The position numbers were made by a program, and so were the translations under genes. A stretch of 64,000 bases of DNA from Sarcocystis neurona (taxonomy: Eukaryota > Apicomplexa > Conoidasida > Eucoccidiorida > Sarcocystidae), in contig KL647312.1 of NCBI GenBank assembly GCA_000727475.1, forward strand, positions 620,001-684,000, read 5' to 3'. The notes under the pieces were generated by a model. The model worked only from the letters and a program-made list of their open reading frames with translations, had not been told where the DNA came from and ran no database searches. Positions 60,301-64,000 of the stretch are shown piece after piece. Within the stretch, counting starts at the first letter, position 1. Each line of letters opens with the position of its first letter.

Positions 60301-63300
60301 TGAGCACAGCGTTTCAGAAGCAACAGATCCCCTAGCGTTACGTGTATCTTCACTCCGCCTCCGACGGCACCCCGCATCATTTCCATCTGTCCCACCCGCG
60401 GCAGTACGGAGAGATGGAAAGGTCTCGCCTAAAAGATGGAAGAGACAGCGCAGTAGCTGTGCATCACGGCAGATCCGCGGTTGCTCCTTGCATTGGGAAT
60501 TACAAATATCGCGTTCCAAGGCGCGATTTGTCTCGATATGTTGCATCACCTGCGAGTCAGATAACAGCCCTCGGTAAATTCCCAGGAGCGCACACGCCAT
60601 CTCTCCAAAACGCTGCCAGGATTGCCGAGCAGCTCTCGTTCTCCCCATTAAACAGCAGCAACGGCTGCCGCGCGTCGCCAGTACGTCGATTGATTTTTCC
60701 TTTGCATGCACGGCTTCTGTGACACCAGGCGTTCTCACATCATCATCCCCCGTTAGTGCACTTCGGCATAGTAACATTCCATGCTTCCGTAACAGTTCTT
60801 TCTCCTGCCGCCATGACGTTACCCTCTGAACCTGCTGCTGTCGCAATCTGCTCTGTTCGCCAGCATCCCGCTCATCTGAAGCGCGGTAATTAGCCACGTG
60901 TATATCTATTTCACGAGTGCACGGGTCTTCACGGCATTCCACGGGCGCAGCGGCAGCAAGAGGAGACGTAGGAACAGCGGCAGAACCAGCAAAAACGGCA
61001 TTAGCTGCCGCGGTGGCGGCTGCAGGTGGAGGGTCAGGACGCCTTAGAGGAGCGGCCACAACAGCACTGCCTGCAGCAACGGCAGCAGCAGGAGAAGCAG
61101 CTAAGGCAGCGAATGCAACAGGAGACGCAGGTCCACCAACACTTTGTGCAGGACTGAAGAACGGGGCCAGGTCGTACGGCATTACGGAAGGTAGTTCGAA
61201 GCAGCACATGCAGGATTTTTTGTGCGCGTGGTGCAGCAAGCGGCAAGTTAGATCGGTAGACGACACAAGTATATTCATCAGTGTCTCAACGTCAGCTTGC
61301 GTCCTCTGGCCAAGAGCTTTCGCGGCAAAGCCGCCGCTGACTTTATCTTTCGATGCTGCCGCCCCGTCGTTCTCATTCAGGTGCGGGGCCCTCATCCACC
61401 GACCGCCACCGCCCCCAAATCCCGGCTGAGGTTCCAGTTTGTTCTCGCGTCCACTGGAGGCGTCGCTATCGCTGCGAATGGCTGTTGCCAAATCAGGTCG
61501 CGATTTGGACTTTTCGCAGGTAACAGAAACAGGAGTATCTGCTGTGGCAGCTGCTGCTAGAACATATCGTAGGATGAGACGATGCACGGCAGAACAGCAC
61601 CGCAACAGCAGATCACTAAGATGAAGCAGGCCGTTATCAAGGCGCCCGACAGACTGCGGCGAAGGTGACAGGTGTTCCTGCCGGTGTGGCACCGCAGCAG
61701 GAGCAGCACTTACGAGTGCAGAAAACGGTGGCGTTCCTGCGGCGAGGGCACCGGGCATGTACAGCAGACCGCGGCACAGCATCTCGTTGACAAAGGCTGC
61801 CGACCACAAGGGTTGTCGGGGGCAGGACAGAGTGGCTTTCCCCTCGATCCCCACCCCCGTCACGATGATGTGGTGCTGCTGCACGTTGTGCTGCTGCAGC
61901 TGTTCTCTCGCCCTCGACTCTGCGTTACGAACTCCGTGAGAATATGCAGTATCCCCATGAATAATAGTGGAAACATTGGCGTCACTACGGTCGGTAGTAG
62001 CAGAACTGACATGGGCAACGTTAGGGACTGCAGCAGCGGCAGCAGCGAACGAAGGCACAACAGTTTCGCACAAGTACTGTCCGTTGGCGTACACAAGTAT
62101 GACAGTGCCTTGAACAGCCTTCAAACCCCTGCTCTCTACGTCCGTGCTGCGTCCCGCGCTGCTCTCGTTTCTGCTACTGTTTCCAGGGCTGCAACCGCTA
62201 CCCGTATCGCTGGTGCTGCTGTCATTGTTGCTGGTGAGATTGGTATCTGCCTCTCGAGGAAAAAGACCGGTTAACGCGTGTGCCGCTGCTGTCGGTATTT
62301 CGTTTAGCTGAGCTGCTTCCCGCCCATGGAAGTCTATTAGTATCTCTAGGGTTACTTCGTGACGTCCTCGCAAATCGCACACGGCCGCTACCGCCGCTCT
62401 TGCTGCGACGATGCGCTGCTCTGGTTCTTCTGATGTTGCAGGAGCGCCCACAGCGGGGGGGATCGCCCAAACCCACATGAACTCCGGACTCAACTCTATC
62501 CGCAGGACTCTAATCAGCTGTTCCGCTGCTCCTTCTTCTTTTGTCATATATCCCTCCAGCAGCTGCTCCTTCTGCTCCACGTAGTGGTCTTGCCGCACAC
62601 TTTCCGGTTGCTGCCGTACTCGATGAGCCGTCTGCCCATTAATGGTAGCACGGCTGTACCGGAGAAAGACATCTAGCTGGCAATACTTTTCTGCTCTTCC
62701 CCACAACTCCTCATTGCAGCTGCGTCGCAGCATCACTCTATCTATGCTAGGCTGGTGGAAAGCACCGACAGCGTTCGCAACGGGCAGCAATAGCAGAGAG
62801 TCTCTCTGAAGCTCTACCCGCAGCTGAAAGCAGCGGGCGCCTACAGGAGGCAGCAACGGGTCAGACTCGAAGCAGCAGTAAGACACCTGTCGGTGCTCTC
62901 CCCGTAGCTCTTCCTGCTGCCGTTGCTGTTGCCACCGTAACTCGGCCGGCAACGTTGACGGAAGCGGTCCCCCGGATGCGACATTCCTCGGAAGCCCTAA
63001 GGTGCTGCTTTCTATGGGCAGTCCCCAAAACACGTCCTGCGCCGCCGCTGCTGCTAATCGATCGCAGTAGTTGTTCCTGTCTGCAGCAACCAATGAGATC
63101 TGCATACACAGCAGCTCCAGCTGATGCAGCGCTGGATATGCTGCAGCAGAAATTAGCGGCTGCGTCAAGGCATCACGAAAGAGACTCTCAGCTGACGGTG
63201 TGTTCCTTGATGCTACCGTCGACTGCAGCAACAGACGCTGCAGCCTTGCATCAGAGAATAGCGTTGAGTGTGCTCGGTCCATGCTCGCCAGAGCCGAATC

Positions 63301-64000
63301 TGCGGGCTGCTCACTACAATTAGAGATTTCATTCTCTGCAGAACAGTGCTGCTGCGGTTCGTGATGCAAGCCGACTCGCTCCGGAGGCTGCTGGAGATGT
63401 TGTTGACTGTCTTGTTGTAGGGCCTCTGTCGGTACCTCCTGCCACTGACTTCGCTGTTGGTGGAGTTGCCACTGGTGTTTCTGCTCAAGCTGCTGCTCGT
63501 GAACATGTTGCCCCACATGTTGCTGGCGCTTTTCATTCTGTTGCTGGTGACGTTTACCTGCGTAGGCAGTCGAGTGCTCTCTGGTGTGCTGCACCTGCAA
63601 CAAAGTATGAGAGACAAGCATAGCAGCAAGACGAAGGAGAAGCGGTGGCCAAGAGGTAATGAGAGATGGCAGCATCTGAGCCCTCTGCTTGAACGCGAGG
63701 TCTGCCTCATTCAAAGTAAGCATCAGCTGCAGCAGCTGGTCGAATAAATTAAGCAGCGGAGCGATGGACGGTTGCCGCAAGGCCACCAGCAGTAGCGTGT
63801 CCACGCACAGTGTCACAAACATGCCCTGACGCTGTTGTTGTTGCACCAGTTGGACGTGCTGATGCTGCAGCACTGTTTCCTGCTCCCGAAGCAGGTCACA
63901 CGCACTCTGAAGGTGCTCAACTGCAGCATCGACCAGTTCTTCCTCCACGAACGAGCAGAGGGGACTGGTGTGGTGCCCAGCCTGCTGCGGGAGCTGCCGT
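15146..64000 (-). CDS. Giant HECT-type E3 ubiquitin ligase (5' partial, 12 exons in window)
   Basis: Transfers ubiquitin from an E2 through a HECT cysteine to substrates recruited by a very large scaffold. Exons, 5' to 3': 52663->64000, 51966-52134, 51840-51903, 50146-51590, 43531-49506, 38424-42915, 21310-37762, 19082-20737, 17611-18032, 16771-16917, 16111-16165, 15146-15340. All junctions are in phase under this model and total about 14,137 codons with the N-terminus still missing. HECT landmarks in order: DFGGPFQEFLS, MYEGLGRLLAM, NPVIWKKLVAQPINLQ-DLTDLD, LADLTFAIE, EALLRGLGSVIPLGRI, FDW-RRFEYSICG, LGTFSNDQLQRFLR, LLPSGARFTV, LPTSATCGFRLLLPRYSS. Plasmodium has a HECT ligase of roughly ten thousand residues (from memory), so an orthologue is plausible. 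The main doubt is whether the 5' part (50146 rightward) belongs to the same gene. Confidence 0.78.
15341..16110 (-). other. Intron 11 of the HECT ligase gene
   Basis: 770 bp; donor GTGCGT, acceptor GCTTCTTTCTCAG with a strong pyrimidine tract. No exon seen. Confidence 0.75.
16111..16165 (-). CDS. HECT ligase gene, micro-exon 11 (55 nt)
   Basis: Encodes, after completing an Arg codon, YYICIRGRLLPSGARFTV, the HECT 'FVTGxSRLPxxG...FTI' turn. The donor GTGCGT leaves phase 0, which suits the last exon. The frame stays open another 45 codons past this donor, but reading on breaks the family spacing to the catalytic Cys. Confidence 0.75.
16166..16770 (-). other. Intron 10 of the HECT ligase gene
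   Basis: About 605 bp; acceptor CGTTGCACTCAG. Nothing else recognisable. Its donor is ambiguous as described for exon 10. Confidence 0.7.
16771..16917 (-). CDS. HECT ligase gene, exon 10 (147 nt)
   Basis: Encodes RFEYSICGDRQIDIEVLKR, ASEVLKRRLFEVLGTFSND, QLQRFLR, equal to the HECT 'LELLICGxxxIDVEDLKxxT...FWxVVxxFSxExxxxFLxFVTG' segment. The donor is drawn at CTACG|GTCTGG because it best fits the family. In-phase alternatives are GTCAAC (16765) and GTGTGC (16741), which would add up to ten residues. Confidence 0.85.
16918..17610 (-). other. Intron 9 of the HECT ligase gene
   Basis: 693 bp; donor GTGAGT, acceptor GTGCGCACAG. The flanking exons join as FDW-R-RFEYSICG, exactly the HECT 'FDExELExLICG' stretch. 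It contains the 74-bp tandem duplication. Confidence 0.85.
17072..17215. repeat. Tandem duplication, 74-bp period, in intron 9
   Basis: Copies 17072-17141 and 17146-17215 are identical over 70 bases (start accacatggcttgaattaat, end ctgtctaccactgcc), separated by cggc or similar. Identity is perfect, so the duplication looks recent. Confidence 0.97.
17611..18032 (-). CDS. HECT ligase gene, exon 9 (422 nt)
   Basis: Acceptor GGGTAG, donor AG|GTGAGT (phase 2). DLTDLDCVAVEMLRSLRRLW matches the HECT 'DLExxDPExYxSLxWL' helix. A Ser/Arg-rich insertion of about 45 residues follows, then LADLTFAIESSGGERCELVL and EALLRGLGSVIPLGRIRLLF, the hinge into the C-lobe. Confidence 0.9.
18033..19081 (-). other. 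Intron 8 of the HECT ligase gene
   Basis: 1,049 bp; donor GTAAGC, acceptor GATGCGGGTAG. The exons on each side are contiguous in the HECT family (PINLQ-DLTDLD), so no coding exon is expected here. It holds a TATA-rich palindrome near 18184-18204. Confidence 0.8.
19082..20737 (-). CDS. HECT ligase gene, exon 8 (HECT N-lobe, 552 codons)
   Basis: Acceptor ACTGCAG, donor CAA|GTAAGC, phase 0 at both ends. It contains the pre-HECT helices (VQLLQRFNEAAKAAVPLIAA, PTFLGEKKRMVL), then DFGGPFQEFLSGVAVEVMA, a Gln/Ala/Ser-rich insertion and LELFMYEGLGRLLAMCCCIG, SFNASLNPVIWKKLVAQPIN. The first half lines up with the segment just before HECT in other family members (LxFxxKRxxFxxxL-like KRMVL). Confidence 0.9.
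20738..21309 (-). other. Intron 7 of the HECT ligase gene
   Basis: 572 bp; donor GTAAGA, acceptor GTTTTTACTGCAG. It contains a short near-palindrome around 20920-20945 (a gaaatgttgctcac and gtgagcaacatttc pair) and no exon. Confidence 0.7.
20917..20945. repeat. Perfect inverted repeat (hairpin) in intron 7
   Basis: ggaaatgttgctcac and its complement gtgagcaacatttcc flank a two-base centre (tg/t region). This is a 14-15 bp stem with almost no loop, so cruciform-capable. No gene role is evident. Confidence 0.8.
21310..37762 (-). CDS. HECT ligase gene, exon 7 (16.4 kb, about 5,484 codons, SPRY-like/ankyrin/coiled coil)
   Basis: A single frame of over 16 kb without a stop. Reading 5' to 3': leucine-rich scaffold with Gln-rich spacers (37.7-34.5 kb), a SPRY-like segment (near 32.8-33.0 kb with a later strand block near 32.5 kb), Ser/Thr/Ala low complexity, a second SPRY-like segment interrupted by a coiled coil (28,765-29,460), Ala-rich runs, ankyrin repeats (26,140-27,920), an acidic patch (near 24.4 kb), a long coiled coil (23,800-24,110), hydrophobic helices (near 23.0-23.1 kb), a strand-rich block (near 21.8-22.6 kb) and terminal helices (LEQLLHLRQGILKL). 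The donor GTAAGA (phase 0) joins exon 8 as GILKL-INAEYRHLQS; without it translation would stop at 21220. Confidence 0.78.
23800..24110 (-). other. Long basic coiled coil in exon 7
   Basis: Reads VEERKRRLQRMQQSLDSVHA, then LQTVLFDLMFVVRHNFEEHL, then VLEKQQRRHLIRRKQRQQRQ and ERRRLHDLLHE. Heptad-like and strongly charged, not simple Gln repeat, so probably a true helical oligomerisation or spacer element. Confidence 0.65.
26140..27920 (-). other. Ankyrin repeats (at least four, widely spaced)
   Basis: Recognisable repeats: MLYCAVVRGDCRLLACLLHQ (near 27,918), METPLTLAVRSGSAACVRLL (from 27,105) with IDYGGANPNG, RGRTPLMTAAEEGQLLLVSR (from about 26,665) with ADVNMTDAAGNTALHRVAL, and EMTALLLRLGADPTVRNSGG with MRPLDLLL (near 26,150-26,230). 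These carry the TPLxxAxxxG and LLxxGADxxxxDxxGxTALH signatures. Low-complexity inserts separate them. Likely a substrate-recruitment module, as in other ankyrin-bearing HECT ligases. Confidence 0.85.
28765..29460 (-). other. SPRY-like segment B interrupted by a coiled coil
   Basis: Before the break: PFRCSVRFGGNSFFTETGSA, GVIWGCCRFLWLSDGRFLCP. After it: CGASFGDGDTVSFEFDPLQP, ALLFFKNDALQFVFDFNNF, a good match in order to the SPRY fGxGDxIxxxxD...isFxxNG core. Between them lies a roughly 60-residue charged helix (LQRKALVLYEKQQEQKLRTE, RLKRELFSEESRVARRRL) at about 28,985-29,140. Confidence 0.5.
32500..32990 (-). other. SPRY-like segment A
   Basis: VFVGVVAISSQKDLLQLNTK, TWDGFSGAALMQLGTGKLHG resembles the first SPRY strands (VGV..., sWgl...G...). 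After a Ser-rich insertion, TTKGRVITWSVL and SSKLLPVVVIRKEQVSF resemble the GDvI and closing 'LyPaV' strands. Heavily interrupted by low complexity, so the assignment is tentative. Confidence 0.38.
37763..38423 (-). other. Intron 6 of the HECT ligase gene
   Basis: About 661 bp; donor GTGAGT, acceptor CTAACAG (37763) or, 27 nt earlier, GATGCTGCAG (37790). Both acceptors keep the same frame. Nothing else recognisable. Confidence 0.65.
38424..42915 (-). CDS. HECT ligase gene, exon 6 (4,492 nt)
   Basis: 1,497 codons; acceptor CTACAG, donor CG|GTGAGT (phase 2). The first residues (ELSTELLHVRLCCAWLFCC) look like a signal peptide but follow an in-phase acceptor and have no ATG, so they are internal. 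A concanavalin/SPRY-like segment lies at about 41,955-42,365. Helical blocks follow (ESLRLYQTVLLSRNPF, LTLQPLLLAVGSKALLVG, VRALLYLFPRGDFAVRLREW, DVFERLLKVVGNFTLVSAG). The exon closes with LRSYALDALCALAGLMPDLF, an ARM-like helix pair. A 24-bp in-frame duplication sits at 39525-39572. Confidence 0.74.
39525..39572. repeat. In-frame 24-bp tandem duplication in exon 6
   Basis: Two identical copies, 39525-39548 and 39549-39572 (acttcagtatcagtagcatc plus cccg). On the minus strand they encode a doubled acidic octapeptide (GDATDTEV). Confidence 0.95.
41955..42365 (-). other. Concanavalin/SPRY-like segment in exon 6
   Basis: Strand-rich, not repetitive: VLHFRVLTSGRFGITVAP, then NDVVGFYTSSTPVYGQDVF, then YRPGDYLSVKFSVDL, CLHTELHVEG, MSLVFVLQDPLVITYEGPPF. 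The order 'VGFYTSS...GDYLSVKFSVDL' recalls the SPRY pattern of a ligand-loop strand followed by GDxIxVxxD. Possibly a substrate-binding beta sandwich; family not certain. Confidence 0.42.
42916..43530 (-). other. Intron 5 of the HECT ligase gene
   Basis: 615 bp, donor GTATGC, acceptor GTGCACTACAG. It contains a TA/CA microsatellite at 43456-43490 and many short ACGTAC/ACACGT palindrome-like stretches. No exon seen. Confidence 0.7.
43456..43490. repeat. TA microsatellite in intron 5
   Basis: Pure alternating TA run (about 43461-43478) flanked by ATAC/CACA. Confidence 0.95.
43531..49506 (-). CDS. HECT ligase gene, exon 5 (5,976 nt)
   Basis: 1,992 codons in one frame; acceptor ATTGCAG, donor CAG|GTATGC (phase 1). 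It starts PEAREADSMEAAIADVLLTF. Folded-looking islands include QLVEQLVTLLLHSCRDIPAA with LLLFLLTASANNSVLLHLQQ (near 46,850-47,010), SYVFLCARPSTSFAAEARGG (near 44,750-44,800) and LRRPAMQCCLYRLLRVGISA (near 46,800). Most of the rest is Ser/Gly/Asn/Ala-rich, including a long Ser run near 44,480-44,530 and a poly-Cys patch at 48138-48177. The ORF runs past the chosen donor to 43397 through a TA microsatellite, which supports ending the exon at the donor. Confidence 0.72.
48138..48177 (-). repeat. CTG-type repeat decoded as poly-Cys
   Basis: A degenerate CAG/CTG tract read in its TGC/TGT frame gives SCCCSCCGCCCSV within exon 5. Elsewhere in the gene the same repeat is read mainly as Gln, Ala, Ser or Leu. 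Confidence 0.85.
49570..49632. repeat. TA-rich microsatellite in intron 4
   Basis: Alternating ATAT/ACAT tract with a pure TA run around 49609-49622. Confidence 0.95.
49827..49863. repeat. Imperfect ATT/TTA trinucleotide tract
   Basis: Reads as repeated ttattatcatt units, a degenerate ATT repeat inside intron 4. Confidence 0.85.
50146..51590 (-). CDS. HECT ligase gene, exon 4 (1,445 nt)
   Basis: Acceptor ATATGCTGCAG; donor TCTG|GTGAGA (phase 1). The N-terminal part (HLVTRLPLLQGRLSLDVATP, then LLDEATLRLLAINVCVES and FVLPYLLHLIAHVYPPLLW) and the middle (LHKKLLLDGFQPYEEATFHS) look folded. The ends are Ser/Thr/Asn-rich spacers. No domain recognised. If translation continued past the donor it would stop at 50129, so a gene ending here is the alternative to the spliced reading. 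Confidence 0.65.
51840..51903 (-). CDS. HECT ligase gene, tentative exon 3 (64 nt)
   Basis: Excellent acceptor context (TGCTGAC then TTTTCCACAG). Taking two bases to complete the codon from exon 2, it reads TVCDCLPLRIRLVASFLVLG. The only in-phase donor found is GTTATG, which is weak, so the end is uncertain. A competing donor GTACTG leaves phase 0 and would require another exon. Confidence 0.4.
51966..52134 (-). CDS. HECT ligase gene, exon 2 (169 nt)
   Basis: Acceptor ACCTTTCAG; donor GG|GTAACA (phase 1). It encodes HLESFCALEWRRRIRQKL, then FGRGAVHASLPDRLLL and RPLVLWVLELTLTGW. An overlapping frame with another acceptor (CTTTGCAG) reads LVEFLLEKHLSAFGELLRAG and is also plausible. I prefer the first because its phase fits exon 1 and the following exon. 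Confidence 0.5.
52135..52662 (-). other. Intron between HECT-ligase exons 1 and 2
   Basis: About 528 bp. It contains a short minus-strand open frame (IAPYEFLRHYAFVAATDK, near 52,200-52,260) behind a possible acceptor (TTGAGCAG) that could be a further small exon. Phase did not settle it. Confidence 0.4.
52663..64000 (-). CDS. HECT ligase gene, exon 1 in window (>=11.3 kb, open at right edge)
   Basis: One reading frame stays open from the right edge to the donor, about 3,780 codons with no intron. The sequence just inside the edge (SPLCSFVEEELVDAAVEHL) is already mid-protein; no ATG start is visible. Helical, leucine-rich ARM/HEAT-like blocks alternate with Gln-rich and Ser/Asn-rich spacers (for example WLLHRQAWKLLLCLCGEGAT near 60,000 and RLLMLRSLKALLLAG near 53,470). 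A possible concanavalin-like segment lies near 62,045-62,500. The exon ends at GTGACT (52663) or GTGTGC (52675), both phase 0. No named domain covers most of it. Confidence 0.75.
62045..62520 (-). other. Possible concanavalin/laminin-G-like segment in exon 1
   Basis: Reads a strand-like block (LIRVLRIELSPEFMWVWAI), then RGRHEVTLEILIDF, then a Ser-rich spacer, then GTVILVYANGQYLCETVVP. The VILVYANGQYL motif resembles the 'LYVNGxxV' strand of LamG/concanavalin-like sheets found as accessory modules in large HECT proteins. Resemblance only; the fold is not proven. Confidence 0.35.

Noticed and set aside
1..64000. tRNA, rRNA, transposon ends, telomere-type TTTAGGG arrays
   Set aside because: None seen on either strand by reading; the repeats present are short microsatellites and local duplications.

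Overview
This window looks like nuclear DNA of a coccidian apicomplexan, most likely Eimeria. CAG/CTG triplets are scattered through exons and introns on both strands, and proteins carry long Gln, Ala, Ser and Thr runs. Genes have few introns of about 80 to 1,250 bp, with GT-AG ends and coccidian-style donors (GTGAGT, GTAAGC, GTATGT, GTGCGT). There are no Shine-Dalgarno operons, tRNA or rRNA genes, or insertion sequences. The genus is inferred from the repeats and gene style, not from a species marker.

Two minus-strand genes account for most of the window. At the left edge (1-7819, running off the edge at its 3' end) is a condensin HEAT-repeat subunit of the CAP-G/Ycg1/Cnd3 type. It is built from at least seven exons whose phases fit each other, and it carries a long Gln/Ala-rich N-terminal extension and a Gln/Ala-rich insertion.

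From 15146 to the right edge (5' end beyond 64000) runs what I read as one colossal gene for a HECT-type E3 ubiquitin ligase. Twelve exons join in phase into more than 14,100 codons inside the window. One exon alone is about 16.4 kb (21310-37762), and another is at least 11.3 kb and open at the edge. The order is: helical and low-complexity scaffold with a possible concanavalin-like fold (exon 1), short and low-complexity exons, a concanavalin/SPRY-like segment (exon 6), SPRY-like segments, ankyrin repeats and coiled coils (exon 7), and a HECT catalytic domain spread over exons 8-12, ending at the catalytic cysteine (codon 15290-15292) and a TGA at 15146. An alternative is two genes split near 49507-50145; the phases fit one gene.

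Between them, 7820-15145 holds no gene I can name. It has a plus-strand ORF starting with a signal-peptide-like segment (8184), an Ala-rich exon-like piece behind a good acceptor (8729), microsatellites, and a tandem TTTGCATGCA element beside a TATAAA box. The layout (divergent from the condensin gene, convergent with the ligase) leaves room for a plus-strand gene, but I could not assemble one. Exon boundaries below were read by eye from splice signals, phase and family homology.
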